Source: Fistularia commersonii (taxonomy: Eukaryota > Chordata > Actinopteri > Syngnathiformes > Fistulariidae). From it: 64,000 nucleotides of DNA. The notes beneath the pieces are model-generated. The model had not been told where the DNA came from and did not search any database. It saw nothing but the letters and a program-made list of their open reading frames with translations. Positions 1 to 13,000 of this stretch are shown here, in pieces (position 1 is the stretch's first letter; the number at the start of each line of letters is the position of its first letter). The position numbers were made by a program, and so were the translations under genes. Location of the stretch: the NCBI GenBank assembly GCA_037954325.1, contig JBBMNZ010000018.1, positions 10,182,501 through 10,246,500 on the forward strand, written 5' to 3'.

Positions 1-1150
1 GCATGCTGGTGTGCAGTGTCTCGGCATGAGTCTCAGGGGTTACATATAAGTAAGTGCACATGTGACATGCAGTCATGTTAATACTTACATGTCGCTATTT
101 ATTTCAGTATTTCTTTTCTGTCGTACAATGTTCTCCCTGCATGCTCCGGTTCGGTTTCCCAACTCTCACTCCAGCCGTGTGACTTAATCAGTCTGACAGA
201 CTCTGGGTGCCTGGGGAAAGACTCTCTCTCCACGGTCCCCTTTCTCCTCAAGTTTATGCTCGCTGTGACAAACTCATTCTGGCACCTTTCGAAATGTAGT
301 GCTCCCTGTTTGACGGCCCTCTGTGGTCTCCTCGCATTCACACACTTCCAGTCACACATACCTGTTTTTTCCACCTCCTTTGCAGCAAATAGATGATTAA
401 TGCCATAATTCATTTTCGCGTTAATGAACAAGTTCAATTTTACCAAAATTAAGTGCACAGAATTACAGATTAAGCATTAGTTCAAACAGGTAAATCTGGA
501 AAATCTAACCAAAAACAGGGAATGCAAATCTGGAAAGAAACATTGATTTATGCCCCGTATGTCCAGAGGTATATGTATGTCTCAAATTCCTCTCTCTCTA
601 GAGCAGTGCCTTGTTTAGTCAGATAACCATTCTCTCTTCCGTACATGTTTCTTTTGTTTGATTTTCAAACAAGTATTTCAGTCGCAAGAAGAAAAACAAG
701 TTTGTTTTTCGCTCATTTCATATTTTTTTATTGACTCAGATTCTCAATTAGTTTCATCTAGTATGCACGGGGTCTGACTGTCTCAGGTTCTTTTCCAGTG
801 TTCATTATAAAAGCGGTGGGATTTCACATTCATGATTCTGACTGACCTTGGCCCTATTCCAGCATATTCTGGTGAACATTGTGGACTACATAAAAACTCC
901 AGCCTGTGGTTAGGGGACCTCCCTGCAGAGCTTAGATGCCTCCCTATCTAATTTAGCAACACAACTGCACCCCAGTGGCATCTTCCACCGCCACTTAATC
1001 CGAGAACAGACAAGGATTGGAAAAGCCGAATAGCACTTTTGTTGCTTCAGTGTCTCATATATTGAGACTTTTTTAAACCTAAAGTGTATTTTCCAATAGG
1101 TGGGATATATATATATATTTTTTTTTTTTTTCTTTCCCGTTTGAATAATT
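1..1150. other. Non-coding single-copy stretch, with one unassigned open frame
   Basis: No recognisable gene or repeat. The minus strand has an open frame of 119 codons (458 to 99) in a segment that is richer in G and C than its flanks (about 120-360). It is rich in Arg, Glu and Ser and matches no family I recognise. A donor-like gtatgt lies within the frame on the minus strand near 357-362, so a spliced use is possible but unsupported. I treat the frame as chance until conservation is shown. Confidence 0.3.
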
Positions 1151-1152
1151 AG

Positions 1153-1491
1153 GGTAGTGCAGTGGGATAGGGCGTCCACCTCAACATAAGACGGTTCCTG
1201 GTTCAACCTCAACAGTGGGGCTTTTCTCTGTGGAGTTTCCATTTTCACCTTGCGTCTACGTTTCCTCAGGGTTTTCTGGTTTCCTCCCAGTCCCAAAATA
1301 TGCACTAAGTTAATTGGAGACTCTAAATAGCCCAAACGGGGAATGTGAGAGGGACCGATTGGTTGTTGGCCTCTATATGTGGTCCTATGATTGATTGGTG
1401 ACCAGTCCAGTTCTCTGCTGCCTCTCGGCCAGTGCTCCCTGACAGCAGGGTCAGTGTAATTCATAATGATGAAAAAAATGAATGAATAATT
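1153..1491 (+). repeat. tRNA-like SINE copy (teleost dispersed repeat)
   Basis: The left end has a tRNA-like promoter region. A B-box-like GGTTCAACC lies at 1200-1208, preceded by an A-box-like segment with 'agggcgtccacctc'. The body follows the order of a very common fish repeat as I recall it: 'gtggagtttcc', 'tttcctcagggttttct', 'ggtttcctcccagtccc', 'ttggagactctaaat', 'gaccagtccag'. The copy ends in an ATGA-rich tail (about 1466-1491). Related remnants lie at 56690, 58015 and 62645. Many substitutions and small gaps show it is old. The family name was not assigned. Confidence 0.65.
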
Positions 1492-2150
1492 CTTTTTTTA
1501 TGTTGTACAAGATTAATTAGACACGAAAGTTTCAAAATAAAACAGACAGAAAAGAAAATAAATATATTAATTAATAAATAAAAACATGAGTTCATTGATA
1601 ACTCCAAGCACCATTGAAAAGTCCAGGAGGTGAAAAACTGCATAGACACCACAATCACAAGAGGATTTTTGACAAAAAATAAAAAAGAGCAGCGAATGGT
1701 TAAACAAATATAAACATTTGATACATACAGCACATGTTATCTCATGTGAACTGTATATAGATATTTGGGGGTAAAACTTTGAAGGTTACAAACAACTTAA
1801 ATAATCTGATACTGGTTCTATTTAGGCTACCTGTATTCCAGTATCTATTCTTGACTCAGGACTGAGTCAGTTGGTCTGCTGTTTGAGGCAGTGAATTCCA
1901 AGCTCCAATCTTTTGTTGTCTTCCACATGCCTAAGCATTTTAATAGTAAAGTATTCAAAGCTTTATTCGACCAGGCTGAATTGATAGACCGAGACTCCTG
2001 CTGAGTAGAACAATCTCAATATGTACTGTTTTTTTTCTTCTTCTCCTTCCGGAAGGTAAACAGGGTGGAAAGGAGAAGGGAAGAAGAGTAATACGAGTCA
2101 GATAACCATTCTCTCTTATGTACATTCAATCCCTTTCCTTTTATCCTTTT

Positions 2151-2314
2151 ATAATAACAATGATAACAATAATAATAATAATAACAATAGTAACAATAAT
2201 AACAATGATAACAATAATAACAATAATAACAATAATAACAATAATAACAATAATAACAACAATAATAATAATGATGATAATAATAAGAAGAAGAAGAGGA
2301 AGAAGAGAAAGAAT
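2151..2314. repeat. AAT/AAC trinucleotide microsatellite grading into AAG
   Basis: About 130 bp of interspersed aat and aac units (about 2151-2285) run into a short aag/agg purine tract (2286-2314). It explains the leucine-rich open frame on the minus strand here, which should not be annotated as protein. Confidence 0.9.
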
Positions 2315-2852
2315 GGCACTGATATCTGTTTAATTTGTTTGTTTTGTTTTTTCCCCCACAAACAGCTTTGTTTATTCACAGTAATGAACAGATGATGAAC
2401 AGATTTATCAGACCCACTATAAACTTTTGGTGTATCCACACTGATGAGTGGCTGTCCTTTTACTCTTTTAATTTTAAAAAGCTGCCCTACTTTTTCACAT
2501 GGCGGCACGGGAGACATTACTGTAAAGGTGGTGACATCGACCCCCTTGTGGCTACGCTCAGGGACCAGATGTCCTGTCAAGCCACCTTTACCACCTGGGA
2601 GGTGTGGGTTGAAATCTGGTTCATGTCTCATTGGGAACACTACTGCTCCTGTTTAAACATTAATACCATGCCTACATATTCTCCATGTTTGAGTTCTCTA
2701 TTTTTTTTTTTTTTTCAGGGGATCTTAATTATAAAATTTGAATTATTAACTTCTTCCCTTCTGTACTGCTATATACAATATTGAAATAATCACTATGGTT
2801 GACATGCATCAGTACCACAATGAAAAAATAATCATGGACATGTGATTGTAAC

Positions 2853-3463
2853 TTCTAAATCAGGGGTCAGGGACCTGTTTGACTGGGAGAGCCATAAAAG
2901 CCAAATATTACTAAATATATTTCATTGAGAAACATATAGTATTTTTAACATATAATATGTTTAATATGTATTTCTTTTAATGCAACTTCTGGTGCTGCAT
3001 GGTTTTGTTTGAAGTATCGCTTTATATTTGACCGTTTTATCAATGCAATTATATCACTGCATGTTAAACATACTGCACATCCAAATGCAAATTCCTTTGT
3101 CCGAGTAGCCTGGAATGCACGGTAATCGTTCCCTTTTTTTTCTTTTTGCCATTTTTTTTTTTGTTACAAGAATAAACTAGTTGGCTATCTGATGAAATTG
3201 ATTTCTTCATCTTTACAATGACCCGGACATGCTCAGAAGCCATTGGTTCCCGACCTTACCAGCAGGTGACCCCTGAAATTTATCTTGAAATCTTATTTCT
3301 GTTTACTTTAAAATGACAGTATTATGAAGAAATATCACAAGTATTTTAAAATCAGTTCCAAACTATTTTTTTTTCAACTCAAAATTGTCTGGGGGCCATA
3401 TGCCGTCACTGGAAGAGCCAGATATGGCTTGCGAGCCATATTTTCCCGACCACTGTTCTAAAT
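2853..3463. mobile_element. Non-autonomous hAT-type transposon, copy 1, with 8-bp target duplication
   Basis: The element spans 2861-3455 (595 bp) and lies between perfect 8-bp direct repeats TTCTAAAT at 2853-2860 and 3456-3463. Its ends are short inverted repeats: CAGGGGTCAGGGACC on the left and ttttcccgaccactg on the right. An 8-bp duplication with CAGGG-type ends is the signature of the hAT superfamily. No transposase frame is present, so movement would have needed an enzyme supplied in trans. A second copy at 40744-41333 aligns along its whole length, including the subterminal 'gagccataaaagccaaata' block and 'tctggtgctgcatgg', which fixes the element limits independently. Inner subterminal motifs ('agagccagatatggctt', 'gcgagccata') resemble repeated transposase-binding sites. 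Confidence 0.85.
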
Positions 3464-6400
3464 GATGCTTTTCTCTTAATATCTGGAATAATTCAATATG
3501 GTGGTCATCATTTCAACAGGATATATATTGGTATAAATTGATAATATTTTCAATTTATTTTTGTCTCATCTATCATGACCATGGGCCTAATAAATGAAAA
3601 CAAAGAGTATGTCTCAACCCTCCTTTGTTTTGAAATGCTTGAACAAATTCCAACTATTGGCAATGTATGAAGCATGAGAGCCTTTCACGGTCCACCCGGA
3701 CGTGATTACTGACCACACTGTCATGGATCCACCATCATGTAGTCAGTCAAGTCAGAAATCCATTACCGCAGCTATATAATGTGTTTCTTATTAAGTCTCT
3801 AGGGAGATCCAGCCAATCATGATCACATTTATTGATTACCACCACAGCAATGGTGGTCATAGAGAAAAAGTAATAAAAAAAAAAGTAGACTTAGCAAGTT
3901 ATTCCAAAGCAAAGGAGAACTTGGCATTATTTTACTTTAGAAATTATTTTATTTTACAAATCTGGTGGTGATGATTCTCTCCTTAATTGCCAGACACCAG
4001 AAAGAGTAGGCTGTAGATGTTACATTAGGTAAATTACAAAGTTTTGTTCTGAAAACTTTTTATGTAAATGGTAATATGCTCCGAAGGGTTAAAAAAATAT
4101 ATAAATCTGTGACAAGAAGTTTTTCTTTCCTGAATTTCATTTTCTGATTATCATGTGCTGGTTTCAGATTGGCAAGTGTTTAAGTCAATACTAGTGTCGA
4201 TTGTATCTCCAGGTCTTTTATATTTGGCGGCAAGTATTTGGATTTTTGAAAGCTGTTATGCAGATTTTTCTTTCGGGACACAAGCGATTTACTGTGACAG
4301 CATTGAGACCTAACAAACATCACATCAATTTCATACCTTGGATAGAGGTTTTCAATCTTACTTTGTCTTTGTCTCATTTTGTACATTTTGTACATGGCAG
4401 ACGCTGTATTTTACCAATGAAAGACATTGTTTGGCAACCTTCAAAGAGTCCCTGAATACTGAAATTCGGATGTACTGTAGAGTTGAACATTTTCCATTTT
4501 ATAACCAATAGGAAGAAAAAAGATGGCTGCTATGACGTAAACAAAAATCCTCAGACCTATTCCAGGCTTTCTTTTAACTGTTATTATTTAATGCCCCTGT
4601 TGACCTGCAAGGAGCAAACGACGAAACAATGTCAAGCTATGCGGCAGAGAATCCAAACAGCAAATGGAAACATATGCTCAGTGTCCGCCTTCTTTCAAAT
4701 TAGAAAGAAAGGGCAAAAGGACTGAATGAATAAATCATACACACACAAACACATATGTGAAAATGTTTGTGTGTGTATGCATGCATATATGCATGTGTGC
4801 GCATATACATATATGTGTGTGTATAATAAACAAAAAGTACATATAACCTCTTATAGTCTTAAATCATTTATGTTCTGTCAGCACAATGATAACATCCAAG
4901 TGCATTACAGCACGAACACAAAACTCTCTGAAGACAGCTTGTTTTGCTCCTCACAGGAAGTAGCACACTGCTTGTCAGTTTACGCCTTATTAAAAGGCAT
5001 TGGTTATAAACCATGACTTTGCCAGACAGAAGATGCTATTATTATCATTGCTGATAAAATGTCATAGTATCAACCAGTGACTTTAAATATAATCTCCTGA
5101 TTTATTTACTGATTTTAGAATGGCAGTAGTACATATTTCTAAGTCGTTTTAATGGAATTCAGACCAACTTGTCAATTCGCATCCATTATGTGCCGCATGA
5201 TGTGCAGTGAGCCAATATATAGGCAAATCTTTCGGCGAGTCAACGAAAAAAGATGAAATTCATTCCTCGTGTTTCAAATGAGGCTTTGCCTGAGTTTGTA
5301 CAGCTGGGTCTTCAAAAATTGCTTTTTAAAATGTAAGTCCTGTTAATAATTCATGCTCATAACCTAGGGAGAGTTTTAGGACCAAACACCGGAGATGATG
5401 AGGGGAGTGGTGACACCTTTTAACATCCCTCTGTGAAACCACCATCATCATTAGATGGCCTTTTGCATTTTTTAAGCCCCACTGGGCTAGTGTCACAGTG
5501 GTGGACAGGGACACTTTTTTTTTTTTTTTTTTTTTCCACAATGATCACAGAAAATTATATGTAAATGTATGATAGTATTTAATGATATAGATCGCAACCT
5601 ATGACATCTTCATACAGGTTAAAGAGACTTGAACTGGAACAGAATGCTACTTAGCTGGCATCAAATTGGTCCGAGGTTGCTGTGGTAAACAAATCAACAA
5701 CGCCATATGTAATACCAGTGATAACAGATGAAGAGCCACCTAATTCAAATGAATCTCTAACAAAAGATGCAAATAAAACTATGACACTCATTCTAAAAGA
5801 GCCACTTTTGTCATCCATCACCGTGACAACAGTTGGATTGAAATAATGAGTGGATTAACTGCACTGTTTCAATTAGCAAAAGAGGATTAACCAACACCTG
5901 GATGAATTTCAACAAACTTTTTCTGGCAAAGGAGGTTATATGTCTTGCACTCATACACATTCAGAGCAGTAGAAATCATTATGAAAGGGTAGAATCAAAG
6001 ATTTATTTTGATAATTTGTAATGCATAACATCAATAGCTCAGTGCTTAAAATGAAATCCACGGTGATCAGTTTCAAGCATTAAATATTTGGTATGCTGTT
6101 CAATATGGTTCAATATGGATATAGGCTTGAGATTTCCAATTATATAGATTCATCATAATTACTAATCTAGCATTTGGTGGTTCTTCAGAGAGCAAGGGCC
6201 CCCTTTCAAATATAGGATTTTTATTTTTCCTCTTTTTATGCCAAATTCTTTAGTCTGACAAGAACGGCTCACTAAGCTTTTTTTTAATACAAACTGAAAT
6301 ACAAACTATACAATTTGCCAGGTAGTCCCCACCTGAAAAAAGAGGAAAAATTGTACAGCCGCACTTGACCAACAAAAATCCTCTGGAATTAAATTAAACC

Positions 6401-7393
6401 AAACAATATCCTTTGAGAAATATGAAGCCATTCAGGCTAAGATCTGCAGAAAAAAAAAATAATCGCATTTGTGCTATTTGTGTGGAAATATTCAGAAACA
6501 CGGGCATTAAGGATTAGGCAAATATGTTTTAATTTCTAACAAGAATGCATTTTTTTTTTCTTTCTCTGTTGTTCACTCATCCCCTCTCTAGTATTATCCC
6601 GAATAACAATTGTCTTTGTTTACCTCGGACAGCATTGTGATGTCATTACCTTCATCTGTGTCCTACTGGATAACATTCATTTTCCCTCTGGACAAAATTC
6701 TCTTTTCATCTGAAAAAACTGGCTTATTTTTTTCCAAAAGTAACTTTACTAAATTAATACAAATGGGATCATTAAAACTTTTTTCTTGTCTTCATACGTT
6801 TATTTATAGTCTTATAGTCTTATAGTCAAACAGGTCCATTACTTTTAGAAGTTGTACCTCCACTCCTGTTTTCAAGATGCTCTATAACACAATATTGGGC
6901 AGTATGGAAACTATAAGCACTATTACACCTGTGTTGAGGAAACAAAGTGAAAACCCTGTTGTCATCGTGCACATTATTCTGAACCTTTTTTTTTGTCATT
7001 GAGCATTGAACAGTGGCCGACAGAAAGTGACAAATTGCAATGACTTTTCTGCTCCTTTGAGATTTGCAGTAATGCCCTACAGGGATTGGCAATGACCACT
7101 GTGAAATCCCACAGGACTCAAGCCAGATATAAATCCATGCTGACACTTAAAAGGATAACTAATAATTCAAACTCTCCGGTGTGCATTATAATATTTTCTA
7201 GCATGTGAGACAGTAATTCTAAATAGCACTTGATAGAATAAAATGCCCACCTGAAAGTGAGGCGAGAGCACTCCAGCCTCTGAATGCATAATTGTGCATT
7301 CAGAGGCTTATGCATCAGTATTAGTGTCCACTATTATTAAGAAAAAAAAAACAAAACAAAAAAAAACAAACATCAATTCACTGCATATATATA
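3464..7393. other. Gene-free stretch
   Basis: AT-rich sequence without a supportable gene. It holds a TG/CA-rich tract with inverted halves (about 4738-4830), a T run (about 5515-5536), three tandem copies of TTATAGTC near 6797-6823, and a precise 14-bp inverted repeat at 7275-7308. The open frames of 60-106 codons here lack family motifs. Confidence 0.6.
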
Positions 7394-7658
7394 CACACTA
7401 TGTGGTCAAAAGTATTCGCTGACCCATCCAATTAATCAGAATCAGGTGTTCCAATCACTTCCATCACCTAGACTTGCAGACTATTTTTACAAACATTTGT
7501 GAAGGAATGGGTCATTCTCAAGAGCTCAGTTACAGTAATTCCAGCGTGGAACTGTGATAGGATGCCACATGAGCAACAAATCCAGTCGTGAAATTTCATC
7601 GCTCCCAAATATTCCACAGTCTACACGTGAGCGAATACTTTTGGCCATATAGTGTGTG
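7394..7658 (+). mobile_element. Internally deleted Tc1-like transposon
   Basis: Terminal inverted repeats can be read directly: left 'tatgtggtcaaaagtattcg' (7399-7418) and right 'cgaatacttttggccatata' (7632-7651). Both are flanked by TA-rich DNA, as expected for TA-targeting Tc1/mariner elements. The inside (about 7425-7624) matches the start of a fish Tc1 element as I recall it, including 'aatcaggtgttccaatcact', 'acaaacatttgtgaaggaat' and 'gaactgtgataggatgccac', which is the region encoding the N-terminal DNA-binding part of the transposase. After 'aatattccacagtctac' it jumps straight to the right terminal repeat, so the catalytic DDE part is lost. No functional protein remains. Confidence 0.8.
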
Positions 7659-10600
7659 TAGGTATATATATAATTTTTCTGTTTTTTTTGAGAGAGATTT
7701 TAGACAAATGTGAGGAGACCCACTGTTTGTGACAGTCAGAGTTGTGAGAAATTGTATCGGGTTAGCTTACTCTGCCATGAAACCATTTCATTTGAACAAT
7801 ACTAAAATAAAATTAAAAAAATCAGAATAATAATCGGATGAGAGGTGAAAAATATTAAAGTAAAACTAAGTTGAGTTGCCATGACAAGATTTAACAATGA
7901 TTCTTGTATGAGTTTAATAATCATGTTAATCCCCTATCACGTTTTACAAAGAATACTCAACCCAGAGACCCTCTTACTTTAGCGGGTTGGGGTTTAGGAA
8001 TGGAAAAAAAAAAAGATTTCAGTTTAACTTTGCCTCCAAAACCAACAGAATGACAGTTCTCCAAGATCCACGGACAGGTTCCCTGATTAATATGCAAACC
8101 CAATACCCTGTGTCAGATTTCGAAAGAATGAGTTTGTATATTCCTGGATGTCCGTCAATTAATACAGAAAACTACAATAGGGACTGGCCTCAGAGTGAGA
8201 AACACTCATAATGAGCTTTTGTGGGGGGAGGGCGGTATGCAGGGCACTTTTTGTCTCTTTCTTAACATTGCAGTCCCCAATAATGAATGGCCCTGTTCTT
8301 TCCAATTGGTTAATTGTCTTAGTGGGAAAAGCAGGTGGCTCAAAGCCTCATTTACAATTCAGTAAAAAAAAAAAAAAAATGCAAATCAAGACGTGATGAT
8401 GTGAGTTTTGGGGGAGGGCTATAGTTTTAGTTCTCCAGGCTTTTCACTTCCTTTCCAGATCTCAGAGGATTTGGCTTGGATCAAGAGTAAGGTGGAGTTT
8501 CCATTGTATCTGATGTGCATTCCTGAATAAATTGTGTCTTACTATTAACCAGCACATTAGACAGGCCTTTTAAAGGGTCTGCTCAGTTAGCATTGTCTTC
8601 TGGTACACTAGGGAAAACCACTTTTTGATTTGTTTGATAATGAGCTATAACTGTAGCAATCCAATTAAAACTGCCAAAACAATTTAAATTCAGAATTTCT
8701 ACCCAAGTGAATATGCATGAGTAGGAAAAGAAAACAGTCCGAGTTAAAGGTTTGACACCAACTGTGTTTTTAAAGCTTTGCCCCACGAGATGACTTTGTA
8801 TCTGTGTCACGATACAAACAACTATTTCAATGTTTGCTATTGGGCACGCAATCTATCACCATTATAGATTAAAAAAAAAAAACGCATAGCAGTGTAATGG
8901 CAGTCATATCCCCATTTATCCACAGGTGAGATGGTTCTTCCTCCCTAGATTCTGCTTGTACAAGTTAAAAGGCTGATTTGCATTTATATTGCCATTCAAG
9001 GCCTGCAACTGTAATTGACATGGCACAGCAGTAAATGCAAAGTCATCATACATACTCAGATGCATATCCACATCACATGTGGATGGTGCAATTTGGAGAC
9101 CTAGTTCATAAATCTGGTATCGCAAATCTGTACTATAAGAAAATTATGTTAAAGGAGAAAAAAGTAGATGGGGAACAGGGCAAAGTGGAGGGGGGACTTC
9201 ATCTTGGTAGAATATTCTGCTGTCCCTGAGTCTCCCCTGCCAACACTAGAAAGCCATTATCAGATCAGTAACCAATTTTTCAAGTGCCTCCTGTGCTGAA
9301 GCAGCACATGCATCTTCTTGGCTTTTGCCTGAGGGGAAGATACACCAAACCAGCAAGACCTAGCACCATAAGAAGCCTCCTTGCATCAACAGTGTTGAGC
9401 CAGAAAAAGTAAAACTAACACACAGTAAACTCAGAGAATGTCTCTCCATACCAGCAAGTATTAGTCTGAATTCATAAATCAAAGGGTGAGACATGCCACA
9501 GTAAATATTTTTGCAAATGTTCTCCTTCTTTAATAAAGTTACGATTTGTCATTGTTTGTTCCAGGAATGAACCAAAGCCAATAAACATTTGACTGAACAT
9601 TTTCAAAACAGCATTTTGTGCGAAAGTCTTCTCAATGACACACACAATCCGCCTTGTTCACCTCCGTTTCTTTTACGTCGGTTGAGTTATCCTTCACCAG
9701 TTCTTCTTAACAATTTCTCAAGTTGAATAGTTGCAGAAGTAGGTTATGAAAATATGAGACATCAAATACTCAGACCACAAGCATTCACCAAAAGCCCAGC
9801 AATGCTTTACAGACTGGTTCACTCACTCGTGTTCCAAGCATCAGTTGGGTATAAACAGTTGATGGTGCAATGATTTAATGAAGCTCGCGTGTAATTGACT
9901 CCCATGCTGTGTACCTGTTGCTGATCTGGACAGACTGCAACGTCCCAAAGACAAATGGGATGGAAAGTCACAAAGATGTACAATACATGGTTAAAAATTG
10001 CTCAGATATAAACTAGTCTGCCTGGCATGGCACACTGGATTTTGTAGGTCAGTGATGCTGCCTGCATAGGTTACGCACATTATTTAACATGCATCTGCCA
10101 ATTGCGGCATGACAGACATCTATATTTGAAAATCGGGGATGGCGCTAATTTATTTGCAGACTTCTCAGCAGTGACACACATATAGATTCAATTCAAGGTT
10201 GCTTTGTTATTGTTGTAGTTGGGTAAAAAATATCTGCAATTTTGTATTGAAAGAAAACCTGTTGTCTGTCTCGACAAGATCATGCAAATTCAAGGTAATA
10301 TTATAGAAAAAAAAAAAAAAACACTATATAGTGCTAACCCACTGTATTCTTTGCATATGTCTATACCCTTAAATCATAGGAAGCATTTTGGTCTTCATTT
10401 TAGATTTTAGCCTATGTGAAAAATAGTCAGTTTATTTTTTTCGAACAGAATCTATCTAATTAAAAAGAGGAAATCAAAACCAAAGAGAGGAATCAGAACA
10501 TGTTTAAGATTTGTAAATTTGTATCCTTAAATGGCGAATCCATCATAATGTGATATTTTTCATTATGTACAAAAAAAAAAAAAAACAGAGAATACTGCTA

Positions 10601-11115
10601 CAAGTACTACTAGTACTACTACTAATAATGATAATAATAATAATAATAATAATAACAATATATTACTATCATTACAGATTAACAAAAACAAACACACAAA
10701 CAAAACAGCCTAACAAGAGTTTTAGAAAAAAGTTTTGCAGAGTGTTGCGGTAACAGCTGGGGATGGCTAGGCAAGGCCAAATGTAAAAACAAAACAAACA
10801 AAAAATAAATAAATAAAAAACAAACCTACATCAAACCTCTGCTGTCCAGTCAGAATAAGCACAAAAAAAAAAGGCGACAAAAGCTGAACACATTGGATCT
10901 GCTGTTCAATCCCGCTGTGTCAACATATTGTCAGCCTTAGTAATAAAAATAACAAAACATATTATCTAACAATGCTTTCTAATAGCACTCCCACACTAAA
11001 CACATAGCTTTGTGGAGTTCCTTTTGGTCTCATCGGCTGGAATAAACACAGCCTGTTGTTTCCTGTGCATTAAAGTGCAATTTAGGAGCCATTAATCCTT
11101 TTTCTAATCTGTCAC

Positions 11116-11150
<35 letters not shown>

Positions 11151-13000
11151 GGCCATACAAAGCTCCCATACTGTTCAGGCATTTAATAGTATCCTTATAT
11201 GTGGCTTTACGGTCTAAACTTTATCAACCTGTCTTTCCAGAAATATGCCTGAAATGTACTATGTTTTCACAATAAAGAACAGGAACGCTTTTCATCACGC
11301 TTTGACAGGTGACCTAGTGATCACAACAGCATCTGGTTGAATTACTTAACACTGTCACCCAACAGACATGTAATCCAGGATAATGCCCTTTTGCTGAGTG
11401 CTCCAATCTGGATAAATTTGTCCCAGAGGAATGAGATCCAGCAGCAGAGTCTCAGGCAGAGAGGAGATGAGGTACTTGGGGTTGAATGGTTGATGTTGAA
11501 GAAAATACTGGGGCTGGAAAGAGGGTCTTCATGAGAGATAATGAATCCCAAGATAAACAGCTTGATTTTGTTGACTGGCTGAGCAAATGAGAGGGAGGAG
11601 ATCACCCCCTTCCCCCCAAGTAGATGTTAAACTAATCATATTCCCTACCAATGCTGACCTGAATCCTGAAAGACCCAAAATTGGGTTTTCCGCTAAACCG
11701 CAGTGACTGAATATCCTGTACTTACTAAACGGTCTGCCTTCCCATATTATTTACAAGTGTAACACTGGAAAGCAAGCATGAACACATTTCTCACACTTGA
11801 GTCTATTTCTACATGTATATGTTATGTTTTTTTTACATATCTTGTCATTAGTAAGACTATTTTTCTTTTGTGTGATCATCATAATACAATCATAGTTCAT
11901 TTTTTTTTGTTTTTCATTTATTTTTTTCTTGGATACATCCCTCTCTTAATTCCACAACCAATGCCAGATACAAGGACTTACAAGGTCCAGCTGTCCATTG
12001 GCAGTCTCTTAGATTATTCAGTCATATGTTTACATATTACCATAAATATCCAACAGGGCTCCCGGCTCAGGGGGATTACACTGGACTTAATCTATTCAGG
12101 CGCAGAAATGAGCAGGGGTCAGAGCGGTTGAGGTGTCTTAAACTGGCCAGCCATGATGGTACATGCAACACAAACATGGCAACAAACCACATGCCACTGG
12201 GTGCTATGATGAACTAGTGACATCATCTGTCAAAACCCCCGTGTTCACATGGATGATCCAGACAGGGTTAGAATTACTTAAGCTCGCAGCTATCTATAAT
12301 GACTGTATAAGTCATTGGATAAGGAACAAGGACACTTGTATGTATCTTACCAGATGTTTGAATTGTCTTTCTGATTTTCTCTTCACAGAAACAAAAAAAT
12401 CTTATTCCACTACCTTCTTGAGAGTTGTCATTCATCCAACTAGACTATGCAAGACAATGGCAAACAGTGAGAACATGTATCATGGCCTCATAAATACTTG
12501 TTTTTTTTAACATATATATCAGTTAGAAAGCAGTAATGACGAGTTTTAGGGCCATGCGATTATCTATGGAACTTGAATTATTGAAAAACTAATTAAAAAC
12601 TAACTAAATTAGTTTTAAAAGTCACGTTGACGATGGATGTACAAATCATTCCTTTTTTTTTTAAATTAACAATTGAATGCAGGCATAATTTGTTTGTCAT
12701 TATTTACAAAATAATTTGAGTTTCAAAAGAAATATATACTTGAATGAAGGAAAAACTGACCCATCAATAAAAAAAATTGATTAGTAAATGTGACATGTGA
12801 AAGACATTTAATTATACTTTATTTGCAAAACATGCCACCCACGAAAGCGGATTTAGAGTTGTCAGACAGTAGTTAATAGACAGCAGTAAATGAAACAGGG
12901 GCTGTTGGGGGTACGACGGCATGCTTTCCAGTACTGGGAGCTTAGTCTAGCTCAGTGCTGAAATAAAGAGTTCTGACACAAGATATATGAGGGGGTGGGA
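7659..13000. other. Gene-free stretch with simple repeats
   Basis: Mostly single-copy AT-rich DNA. It contains a run of about 15 A at 8363, a 16-A run near 10307, a TAC/AAT microsatellite (about 10596-10670), and a 32-A homopolymer at 11117-11148. Segments such as 8980-9090 (octamer-like ATTTGCAT) and 12040-12215 are complex enough to be regulatory, but nothing in one sequence proves conservation. No gene could be supported. Confidence 0.55.
11117..11148. repeat. Poly(A) tract, 32 bp
   Basis: Uninterrupted run of A after 'tctgtcacc'. No recognisable retroposon body was seen immediately upstream, so it may be a stand-alone homopolymer or the tail of a decayed insertion. Confidence 0.9.

Noticed and set aside
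910..1464. 184-codon minus frame
   Set aside because: It overlaps the SINE copy on the opposite strand and contains poly-Lys from a T run.
2149..2640. 163-codon minus frame ending in a long leucine run
   Set aside because: The leucine run is a translation of the AAT/AAG microsatellite, and the rest has no domain.
9066..9084. Inverted repeat atccacat-cac-atgtggat
   Set aside because: Eight-base arms are expected about once per window by chance.
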